Made by a program: the position numbers and the translations under genes. DNA of 64,000 nt from Actinobacteria bacterium OK074 (GTDB lineage Bacteria; Actinomycetota; Actinomycetes; Streptomycetales; Streptomycetaceae). This document shows positions 17,201 to 24,288 of this stretch, one piece after another. The first letter of the stretch is position 1, and every line of letters begins with the position of its first letter. Where the stretch lies: assembly GCA_001298575.1 (NCBI GenBank), contig LJCV01000188.1:62001-126000 (forward strand), read 5' to 3'. The notes beneath the pieces were generated by a model, which was not told the origin of the DNA, searched no databases, and was given only the letters and a program-made list of their open reading frames with translations.

Positions 17201-17307
17201 GTGCTGATCAGCCCCGGTTCTGTCCGTACGGGTGGCCGAAACGGCCCTCGCCCCATTGTCCGACACCCGCGGACACGGGTACGGGGGCGGCGACTCGTAT
17301 CGATCCG

Positions 17308-17325
17308 CATACTGTCTACAGTATG
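17308..17325. promoter_or_regulatory. GntR-type operator between fdhD and the OFA antiporter
   Basis: CATACTGTCTACAGTATG is a perfect palindrome with 8 bp arms. Its centre TGT-CT-ACA fits the FadR-subfamily GntR pattern. Related sequences stand before oxc and before the gntR gene. Confidence 0.65.
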
Positions 17326-17487
17326 GAAGTTGACGGCGGCAAGAGGTGTGGCGGAGGAGGTGGCGGAACCGCTGGTCGGGCCCCGGTGACCGTTCGGCGC
17401 GCCCCGCATACCGTTCACCGCATACGGTCCGCCCTTTGCCGTCCGGCGGCTTCCCATCGACCCGGCGCATTCTTATCGTGCGGGATC

Positions 17488-18819
17488 ATGAGCGCCCCCG
17501 TCGCACCACCCGGCTGGAGTCGTTGGCTGGTTCCCCCCGCCGCCCTGTCCGTCCATCTCGCCATCGGGCAGGCATACGCCTGGAGCGTGTTCAAGCCGCC
17601 CCTCGAAGCCGCGCTGAACCTCAGCGGCACCGAGAGCGCGCTGCCCTTCCAACTCGCCATCGTCATGCTGGGGCTGTCGGCCGCGTTCGGCGGCACCCTG
17701 GTCGAACGCAACGGGCCGCGCTGGGCGATGACCGTCGCCCTGGTCTGCTTCTCCTCCGGCTTCCTGATCGCCGCGCTGGGTGCGGAGACCAAGCAGTTCT
17801 GGCTGATCGTCCTCGGCTACGGCTTCGTCGGCGGGATCGGCCTCGGCATCGGCTACATCTCGCCCGTCTCCACACTGATCAAGTGGTTCCCCGACCGGCC
17901 CGGCATGGCCACCGGCATCGCCATCATGGGCTTCGGCGGCGGCGCGCTGATCGCCTCGCCCTGGTCGGCGCAGATGCTGGCGTCCTTCGGCTCCGACCAC
18001 TCCGGGATCGCGCTCGCCTTCCTCGTGCACGGCCTGGTGTACGCCGCGTTCATGACGCTCGGCGTGCTCCTGGTCCGGGTGCCGCGCACCGCGAAGCCGG
18101 TCGCGAACGCCCCCGCCGCCGCCCTCCGGGGCGTCCCGGTCTCGGCCAACACGGCCGTCCGCACCCCGCAGTTCTGGTGCCTGTGGGTGGTCCTGTGCAT
18201 GAACGTGACCGCGGGCATCGGCATCCTGGAGAAGGCCGCCCCGATGATCACGGACTTCTTCGCGGGCACCTCCGACGCCGTCTCGGCCTCCGCCGCGGCC
18301 GGTTTCGTCGCCCTGCTGTCCGCCGCGAACATGGCGGGCCGCATCGGCTGGTCCTCCACCTCCGACCTCGTCGGCCGCAAGAACATCTACCGCCTCTACC
18401 TCGGCGTCGGCGCGGTCATGTACCTCCTGATCTCCCAGTTCGGCGACTCCTCCAAGCCCCTCTTCGTCTGCTGCGCACTCGTCATCCTCTCCTTCTACGG
18501 CGGCGGGTTCGCGACCGTACCGGCGTACCTGAAGGACCTGTTCGGGACCTACCAGGTCGGCGCGATCCACGGCCGGCTGCTCACCGCCTGGTCGCTGGCC
18601 GGGGTGCTCGGTCCGCTCATCGTGAACCGGATCGCCGACCACCAGAAGGCAGACGGCAAGACGGGCTCGTCGCTCTACGGCCTGTCCTTCATGATCATGA
18701 TCGGGCTGCTCGTCGTCGGCTTCGTCGCCAACGAACTCGTCCGCCCCGTCCACCCCCGGCACCACTTGCCCGTAGCGAAGGAGGCGGCAGAAGATGGCCG
18801 ACGAGAGCAGCCAGCCTGA
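17488..18819 (+). CDS. OFA-family MFS transporter (oxalate/formate antiporter type)
   Basis: 443 residues with 12 predicted membrane segments. The N-terminal block SVHLAIGQAYAWSVFKPPLE and the motif YISPVSTLIKWFPDRPGMATGIAIMGFGGGALI are hallmarks of oxalate:formate antiporter family members. It probably brings in oxalate in exchange for formate. ATG 17488 is the first start compatible with the family N-terminus; no strong ribosome site precedes it. The downstream small-subunit gene begins inside its 3' end. The palindrome at 17308-17325 lies 163 bp upstream. Substrate is inferred from frc and oxc in the same region. Confidence 0.88.
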   Translation: MSAPVAPPGWSRWLVPPAALSVHLAIGQAYAWSVFKPPLEAALNLSGTESALPFQLAIVMLGLSAAFGGTLVERNGPRWAMTVALVCFSSGFLIAALGAETKQFWLIVLGYGFVGGIGLGIGYISPVSTLIKWFPDRPGMATGIAIMGFGGGALIASPWSAQMLASFGSDHSGIALAFLVHGLVYAAFMTLGVLLVRVPRTAKPVANAPAAALRGVPVSANTAVRTPQFWCLWVVLCMNVTAGIGILEKAAPMITDFFAGTSDAVSASAAAGFVALLSAANMAGRIGWSSTSDLVGRKNIYRLYLGVGAVMYLLISQFGDSSKPLFVCCALVILSFYGGGFATVPAYLKDLFGTYQVGAIHGRLLTAWSLAGVLGPLIVNRIADHQKADGKTGSSLYGLSFMIMIGLLVVGFVANELVRPVHPRHHLPVAKEAAEDGRREQPA

Positions 18820-18934
18820 GTCCCTGCCCGACCGGCGGCCCCTGATCGCCTTCGCCTGGCTGTGGGTGACGGCGCCGCTCGCCTACGGCCTGTACGAGCT
18901 GGTCCAGAAGGCGCGGCAGCTGTTCACGGGCTGA
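18794..18934 (+). CDS. MFS transporter small subunit (single-span membrane peptide)
   Basis: 46 residues with one membrane helix (RPLIAFAWLWVTAPLAYGLYELV). It starts inside the antiporter gene, overlapping its last 26 bases in another frame, with AAGGAGG 10 bases before the ATG, so it is translationally linked to the antiporter. A conserved small open frame at exactly this place after OFA-family genes is known from other actinobacteria as a small subunit. It may stabilise the transporter. No other gene lies in the 281 bp that follow, which include the 12 bp palindrome TCGGACGTCCGA at 19082-19093. Confidence 0.8.
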   Translation: MADESSQPESLPDRRPLIAFAWLWVTAPLAYGLYELVQKARQLFTG

Positions 18935-19215
18935 GCCGAAGGGGGCGGGCGGGTCGCGTTCGTGCCCGGTGTCCCGGGCCCGGAAGGGGCCGTCCGCGCC
19001 CCGTCCGTGCCCGGTGCGCCGCCCGGTGCGCCGGGTGACCTGCGGGGCCGTCCGGCGGTCGTCAGTGTCAGGGACGCATGTTCGGACGTCCGAGGTACTG
19101 CGGGAAGCCGACAACGAGGACGCCTCAATCCTGTCTCTGCACACGCCCCCGTACCGGTGAGTCACTGTTCAGACTGGTGGATCCCGCTACCGAGGCATAA
19201 GGGGAACCACCGCCC

Positions 19216-20154
19216 ATGAACGGCTCTCGCATCGCCGCCGTCGGTCACTACCAGCCAGCCAAGGTGCTCACCAACGAGGACCTGGCGGGCCTGGTCGACA
19301 CCAGTGACGAGTGGATCACCAGCCGCGTGGGCATCCGCACACGCCACATCGCCGGCCCCGACGAACCCGTCGACGAGCTGGCCGCCCACGCCGCCGCCAA
19401 GGCGCTCGCCGCCGCGGGCCTGAACGCGGCCGACATCGACCTGGTCCTGGTGGCCACCTCCACGGCCGTCGACCGTTCCCCGAACATGGCCGCCCGGGTC
19501 GCCCACCGCCTCGGCATGCCCTCCCCGGCCGTCATGGACCTCAACGTCGTGTGCGCCGGGTTCACCCATGCCCTGGCCACCGCCGACCACGCGGTGCGCG
19601 CCGGCGGGGCCGCCCGGGTGCTGGTCATCGGCGCCGACAAGATGTCCGAGGTCACCGACTGGAACGACCGCACGACCTGCGTGCTCGTCGGGGACGGCGC
19701 CGGCGCCGCCGTCGTCGAGGCGGCGGAGGAGTCCGGGATCGGGCCCGTGCTGTGGGGGTCGGTGCCCGAGATGGGGCACGCGGTGCGCATCGAGGGCACG
19801 CCCGCGCGGTTCGCGCAGGAGGGGCAGAGCGTCTACCGGTGGGCCACCACCCAGCTGCCCGCCATCGCCCGCAGGGCCTGCGAGCAGGCCGGGCTCACCC
19901 CCGCCGACCTCGCCGGGCTGGTCCTGCACCAGGCGAACCTGCGCATCATCGAACCGCTCGCGGAGAAGATCGGCGCCGTGAACGCGGTCGTCGCGCGCGA
20001 TGTCGTCGAGTCCGGCAACACCTCCGCCGCGAGCATCCCGCTGGCCCTGTCCAAACTGGTGGAACGCGGCGAACTGGCCACCGGCGACCCGGTGTTGCTC
20101 TTCGGCTTCGGTGGGAACCTGTCGTACGCGGGGCAGGTCGTGCGCTGCCCGTGA
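19216..20154 (+). CDS. 3-oxoacyl-ACP synthase III-like (KAS III/FabH family)
   Basis: 312 residues of the thiolase fold. The active-site triad is complete: Cys113 in NVVCAGF, His in GLVLHQANLRI (about 240) and Asn in ESGNTSAASIP (about 270). KAS III enzymes condense an acyl-CoA starter with malonyl-ACP. It stands alone between the antiporter unit and the gntR gene, without acp, fabD or fabF, so it is not the housekeeping fab operon copy; a role in making a specialised acyl chain or using short acyl-CoAs is possible. ATG 19216 follows AAGGGG at a rather long spacing of 12 bases. Confidence 0.88.
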   Translation: MNGSRIAAVGHYQPAKVLTNEDLAGLVDTSDEWITSRVGIRTRHIAGPDEPVDELAAHAAAKALAAAGLNAADIDLVLVATSTAVDRSPNMAARVAHRLGMPSPAVMDLNVVCAGFTHALATADHAVRAGGAARVLVIGADKMSEVTDWNDRTTCVLVGDGAGAAVVEAAEESGIGPVLWGSVPEMGHAVRIEGTPARFAQEGQSVYRWATTQLPAIARRACEQAGLTPADLAGLVLHQANLRIIEPLAEKIGAVNAVVARDVVESGNTSAASIPLALSKLVERGELATGDPVLLFGFGGNLSYAGQVVRCP

Positions 20155-20274
20155 GACGGCGGACGGGGGACGAACGGCCGGGGGACGGCAGTGCGGGTGC
20201 CGGTGCGGTACGGCGTGGGTGTCGTGCGCACCATGTGACACGCGGGGCGGCCTTTTCCATGGTCTTTACGCACC

Positions 20275-20287
20275 GTAGACTGTAGAC
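20275..20287. promoter_or_regulatory. Possible autoregulatory GntR site
   Basis: GTAGACTGTAGAC precedes the gntR gene and shares the 9-mer ACTGTAGAC with the palindrome at 17308-17325 read on the other strand. It overlaps a candidate -35 (TAGACT) that is 17 bases from CATACT. The palindrome itself is incomplete here. Confidence 0.45.
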
Positions 20288-20378
20288 GAAAGCCAATTCA
20301 TACTGGCCGTACGGCCGGTGTGCCGCTGCCGTTGCGGTTGCGGTTGCCGTCGTCACCGTCGACCGGAGGGGGACCGCG

Positions 20379-21053
20379 ATGTTGTCCGCAGGACTGCCAC
20401 AGGGGTCGGTGCCCCGGCTCGAACGCCCCGGCCCGCTGCGCGACCGCGTCTACGAGGCGCTGCTCGAACTGATCACCACCCGCGCCCTCCAGCCCGGCCA
20501 GCACCTCGTCGAGAGCGAACTGGCCGGTCACCTCGGCGTCTCCCGTCAGCCGGTGCGCGAGGCGCTGCAACGCCTCAACACCGAGGGCTGGGTGGACCTG
20601 CGGCCCGCCCAGGGCGCGTTCGTGCACGAGCCGACGGAGCACGAGGCCGACCAACTCCTCACCGTCCGTACGCTGTTGGAGGCCGAGGCGGCCCGCCTGG
20701 CCGCCGCGAACGCCGGTACGGCCGGGGTGGCGGCCCTGGAGGAACTGTGCGCGGAGGGGGAGCGCGCGGTCGCCGCGGACGACGTGGACGGCGCGGTCGC
20801 GCTCAACGCCCGCTTCCACACCAAGGTCATGGAACTGGCGGGCAACGCCGTCCTCGCGGAACTCGCCGCCCAGGTGGACCGCCGGGTGCGCTGGTACTAC
20901 ACGCCGGTCGCCCGGCAGCGCGGCCACCAGTCCTGGATCGAACACCGGGCCCTGATCGCCGCGATCACCTCCCGCGACGAGAAGCGCGCCACGGAGGTCA
21001 TGCGCGAGCACACGGAGCACACGCGGCGGACGTACCACGAGCGGGTGAAGTAG
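20379..21053 (+). CDS. GntR-family regulator with FCD ligand domain
   Basis: 224 residues. The N-terminal winged HTH (LRDRVYEALLELITTRALQPGQ, then VSRQPVREALQRLNTEGWV) is followed by an all-helical FCD domain (LLTVRTLLEAEAARLAAANA, FHTKVMELAGN, IEHRALIAAITSRDEKRATEVMREH). The FCD domain has conserved Asp/His positions that bind a metal and a small carboxylate. ATG 20379 follows GGAGGGG. It sits among the oxalate genes, and palindromes matching a FadR-type operator precede them, so it is the best candidate for the regulator of oxalate use. Confidence 0.92.
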   Translation: MLSAGLPQGSVPRLERPGPLRDRVYEALLELITTRALQPGQHLVESELAGHLGVSRQPVREALQRLNTEGWVDLRPAQGAFVHEPTEHEADQLLTVRTLLEAEAARLAAANAGTAGVAALEELCAEGERAVAADDVDGAVALNARFHTKVMELAGNAVLAELAAQVDRRVRWYYTPVARQRGHQSWIEHRALIAAITSRDEKRATEVMREHTEHTRRTYHERVK

Positions 21054-21059
21054 GGCGGA

Positions 21060-21164
21060 CCGTGCGGGGACGGTCGTACGGAGGCGGGGCGGGGCCGTGC
21101 GGGGACGGTCGTACGGCGGCGGGGCGGGGCCGTGCCGGGACGGGCGTACGGCGGCGGGGCGGTG
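21060..21164. repeat. Three 35 bp direct repeats
   Basis: Copies begin at 21060, 21095 and 21130, each starting CCGTGCSGGGACGG and containing GTACGG. They fill the gap between gntR and the convergent transporter gene and run into its terminator. Confidence 0.75.
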
Positions 21165-21189
21165 CCTCCGTCGAGGAAGCACCGCCCCG
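21155..21189. terminator. Bidirectional terminator between gntR and the OFA transporter
   Basis: A perfect 11 bp stem (21155-21165 with 21179-21189) with a 13-base loop lies between the two convergent stops. Confidence 0.75.
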
Positions 21190-21211
21190 ATCGTTTCGCT
21201 CGTCCGACCGC

Positions 21212-22693
21212 TCAGCCCGCCGCGGTCCCGGCCTGCTCGGCGGCCGTCGTACGGCGTGGCGTGCCCGTCCGGCCCGGCTGCCGCAGCAGCAGCGCGATGG
21301 CCGCCGCCACCATCGAGACGCCCCCGGCGAGCGCGTACGCGCCGTCGTAGCCCCAGGAGTCGACCACCATCGAGCCGAGGCCGCCGCCGAACAGGCCGCT
21401 GACCAGCTTGCCGCTGTAGACCAGGCCGTAGTTGGTGGCGTTGTAGTTCTCGCCGAAGTAGTCCGGCGTCAGTGCCGCGAACATCGGGTAGAACGCGCCG
21501 CCCCCGAAGCCCGACAGGAACGCGAAGAACAGGAACAGCCACTCGTCGCGGGTGTTGCCCGCCCAGATCACCCCGAACTGGGCGAGCCCGAGCACCACGA
21601 TGACGAACACCAGGGTGAGCTTGCGGCCCCAGTGGTCGGACAGCACGCCCACCACACCGCGGCCGACGCCGTTGACGACGGCCAGGACGCCCATCGACGA
21701 GGCCGCCACCAGCGGGCCGAACCCGACCTCCTTCGCGTAGTCGACCTGGAACGAGATCCCGAAGATCGACACCCCGGCCGTCAGCACGATGGACACCCAC
21801 ATCAGCGGCAGCATCCCCGTCCTGACGGCCTCCCTGGGCGTGAACTGCCGTACCGCGGGCGGGTTCTTGGCCAGGCTCGTGGCACCCTTGCGGCTGCTCG
21901 CCGCGTACGTCAGCGGGTCGATGTCCGCGGGCCACCAGTTCTTCGGCGGGTCCCGGAAGTAGAACGCCGACGCCAGCACCACGGCCAGCACGTAGCAGCC
22001 GATGAGGTCGAGCACGACGTGGTAGTTCTTCGTGTCGAAGGCGTAGTTGAAGATGAAGATGAACGGCAGCGAACCGTACGCGAAGCCGCCGTTGACGAAC
22101 CCGGTCTTGCCGCCCCGCCGTTCGGGGAACCACTTGCCGACCATGTTGATGCAGGTCGCGTAGACCAGACCGGAACCGACACCGCCGAAGACCCCGAACC
22201 CGAGGATCGCCAGCCACACGTTGTGCAGATGGGACAGCGCCAGGAACCCGGCCAGGCACAGGCCCGAGCCGATGAGCATCGCCCGGCGCGCGGTCAGGAT
22301 CCCCTTCTCCCGCAGCCAGCCCGCCGGGAAGGCGATGCCCGCCTGGAAGAAGACCCAAATGCTCAGGATCCAGAAGGTGTTGGTCTGCGACCAGCCGTGC
22401 GCGGAGGACAGCGTGTCCTCCGCCGAGCCGTACGCGTACTCGAAGACGCTGATGGCCATCATCGCCGCCCACGGCAGGTACACCATGAGCTTGCGCGAGT
22501 GGCCGAGGATGTCGCGGTCGGTCTCTCCGACGCGGTAGACGCGGCCGTGGGCGTCGGTCACTTCACGGTAGGGGCGGTGCGTGCCGCCGGGGCCGTCGGA
22601 GGGGCTTTCCGCCGGTTGTGGGGGTGCCGGTTGTTGCCGTTGTTCCGGTTGCGTTGATCGTGCCGAATTCGCTGGTACGGGGTCCGCCGTCAT
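21212..22693 (-). CDS. OFA-family MFS transporter (oxalate/formate type), intact paralogue
   Basis: 493 residues with 12 membrane segments and a long cytosolic N-terminus carrying REVTDAHGRVYRVGETDRDIL before TM1. Family signatures are WSQTNTFWILSIWVFFQAG, GLVYATCINMVGKWFPERRGGKTGFVNGGFAYG, and FGENYNATNYGLVYSGK. The central loop contains FRDPPKNWWPADIDP, also found in the next gene, showing the two are tandem duplicates. ATG 22693 lies one base after the stop of that gene (TGA-C-ATG), so the two are co-translated. Likely imports oxalate or exports formate. Confidence 0.9.
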   Translation of the reverse strand: MTADPVPANSARSTQPEQRQQPAPPQPAESPSDGPGGTHRPYREVTDAHGRVYRVGETDRDILGHSRKLMVYLPWAAMMAISVFEYAYGSAEDTLSSAHGWSQTNTFWILSIWVFFQAGIAFPAGWLREKGILTARRAMLIGSGLCLAGFLALSHLHNVWLAILGFGVFGGVGSGLVYATCINMVGKWFPERRGGKTGFVNGGFAYGSLPFIFIFNYAFDTKNYHVVLDLIGCYVLAVVLASAFYFRDPPKNWWPADIDPLTYAASSRKGATSLAKNPPAVRQFTPREAVRTGMLPLMWVSIVLTAGVSIFGISFQVDYAKEVGFGPLVAASSMGVLAVVNGVGRGVVGVLSDHWGRKLTLVFVIVVLGLAQFGVIWAGNTRDEWLFLFFAFLSGFGGGAFYPMFAALTPDYFGENYNATNYGLVYSGKLVSGLFGGGLGSMVVDSWGYDGAYALAGGVSMVAAAIALLLRQPGRTGTPRRTTAAEQAGTAAG

Positions 22694-22694
22694 G

Positions 22695-24059
22695 TCACGC
22701 CATCTCCTCGCCGAGCGGGTGGGGATTGGGGAGGATGTCGCGGACCCTCGGCCGCCCGGGAGCCCTCAGCAGGAGGGCGAGAACCGCGCAGACCAGGCCG
22801 ATGGAGCCCGCCAGGAGGTACGCGCCGCCGTGGTCCGTCCCGCGGACCACCGACGCGCCCAGGAAACAGCCGACCGGTGCGGAGAGGATCCCCGAGGTGA
22901 GGACGGTTCCGTGGTGGACGGCGTTGTGGTTCTCACCGAAGAAGTCCGCGGTCAGGGCGGCGGTGAGGGGGAGGGTTGCGCCCGCGGCGAGGCCGGCCGT
23001 GGTGCCGTGGATCAGCATCGCCGTGGAGTTGGGGGTGGCGGCCGTGGCCAGGAGGGCGAACGCCAGCACTGCGTTGGCTGTGGCGAGGGTGGTGCGGGGG
23101 GTGTGGCGGTCGGAGAGGTGACCGCCTACGTAGGCGCCCGCGCTGAAGGCCAGTGCTGTGCAGCCGGGGGTGGTGTGTAGGTGTACTTGGGCTGCGAAGG
23201 TGAACACTGCGGTTGTGCCGGTTAGCAGGAGCAGGGTCCAGGTGAGCCACAGCTGTGGTGTTCTGCGGGACTGGCGTGGGGTCAAGTGCCTTGCGGCCGG
23301 GGGGTTTGTGCGGGTGTGTGGGGGCTGGTCGCGCAGTTCCCCGCGCCCCTTAAAGGGCGCGGGTGCCCGAGTTCGGTGAGTCGTTGCCCCACGTGGATCC
23401 AGGTGTGGTGGCCACCAGTTGCGTGGTGGGTCCCGTAGTGGCCGCCCTGCCGCCGCAACCGCCACGCACAACAGTGCGCCCGCCGCCACGAGTTCGGGCC
23501 TGTACGCGCTCAACTCCCGTGACAGGAACACGAACGGGGTCGCTCCGAGCGCTAACCCCCCTGCCACCAGGCCCGTTCCGCTGCCCTTTCGGTCCGGGTG
23601 CCACTTGATCGTCGTGTGGACGCAGCTTGTCCAGATCAGGGCTGTGCCCGCTCCGCTGAGCAGGGCGAACAGGGTGCGGGCTGCTGCCGGGTTGGGGAAG
23701 TAGGCCAAGAAGGGCCAGCTCAGCAGGATCGCTGTCGCGCCCAGGGCTACCGCTGTGCGCGCGGGGACTTGGCCTGTCTCGCGGAGGTGGCCGGTCGGTA
23801 GGGCCACGGTGGCCTGGCTGGCGGTCCAGATGGCCAGTAGGGGCAGCAGGGCGCCGCCCAGTCTGTGGCGTTCCGCCGTCGCGAACGCCAGCGTTGCCGC
23901 TCCGGTGGCCGTCGTGGCCAGCCAGGGCAGGACGGTCATCCAGGTGCGGGTGCGGCCGTCGAGGAGATCGGTGTCCCGCTCGCCGATCCGGTACGTGCGG
24001 CCGGTGCGGTCCGTCACCTCCCTCCAGGGGACGGACGTCCACGGCTCGGTCATGGTCAT
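22695..24059 (-). CDS. OFA-family MFS transporter, diverged tandem paralogue
   Basis: 454 residues. It shares with its neighbour the N-terminal REVTDRTGRTYRIGERDTDLL, the loop LRDPPRNWWPPHLDP and FFGENHNAVHHGTVLTSG, but many membrane positions have changed: the EYAYG region after TM1 reads TLAFA. Its central loop contains extra sequence (APAPFKGRGELRDQPPH) encoded by a widespread Streptomyces hairpin repeat that has entered without breaking the frame. ATG 24059 (TMTEPWTSVP) fits the paralogue; a GTG further up is possible. The copy may be losing or changing function. Confidence 0.82.
   Translation of the reverse strand: MTMTEPWTSVPWREVTDRTGRTYRIGERDTDLLDGRTRTWMTVLPWLATTATGAATLAFATAERHRLGGALLPLLAIWTASQATVALPTGHLRETGQVPARTAVALGATAILLSWPFLAYFPNPAAARTLFALLSGAGTALIWTSCVHTTIKWHPDRKGSGTGLVAGGLALGATPFVFLSRELSAYRPELVAAGALLCVAVAAAGRPLRDPPRNWWPPHLDPRGATTHRTRAPAPFKGRGELRDQPPHTRTNPPAARHLTPRQSRRTPQLWLTWTLLLLTGTTAVFTFAAQVHLHTTPGCTALAFSAGAYVGGHLSDRHTPRTTLATANAVLAFALLATAATPNSTAMLIHGTTAGLAAGATLPLTAALTADFFGENHNAVHHGTVLTSGILSAPVGCFLGASVVRGTDHGGAYLLAGSIGLVCAVLALLLRAPGRPRVRDILPNPHPLGEEMA
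23323..23363. repeat. Streptomyces dispersed hairpin repeat inside a coding region
   Basis: On the minus strand the segment contains GGGGCGCGGGGAACTGCGCG, which I recognise as a very common Streptomyces intergenic repeat. Its hairpin is an 8 bp stem (23341-23348 with 23355-23362) around CTTAAA. Here it lies in the frame of the 22695-24059 transporter gene. Confidence 0.75.
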
Positions 24060-24239
24060 CGTGCGAAAGCACCCCTTGCGTCGAAAGAACTGGCCAGCGC
24101 CCCCTGTCCGTTGCCTTTCGTGCGCGCGCGGGTCCCGGGCACGGCCGACGCGCACCGCCGGCCGTGCCCCGGTTCACTCCCGTCTCATGAACCGCCTCCC
24201 AGAAGCCCCGCGGCCCGCGCCCACCGGGCTGTGTTTCGC

Positions 24240-24257
24240 CCGGGGGACAACCCCCGG
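24240..24257 (-). terminator. Terminator after the frc-oxc-ligase operon
   Basis: CCGGGGG-ACAA-CCCCCGG forms a perfect 7 bp stem with a tetraloop, 31 bp after the ligase stop on the same strand. Confidence 0.6.
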
Positions 24258-24288
24258 ACCCCCGGCCGACGGCGTACGTGTCCGAGCA

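Noticed and set aside
20318..22657. 779-residue plus-strand frame over gntR and the OFA transporter
   Set aside because: It is out of frame with gntR and antisense to the transporter; low-complexity composition.
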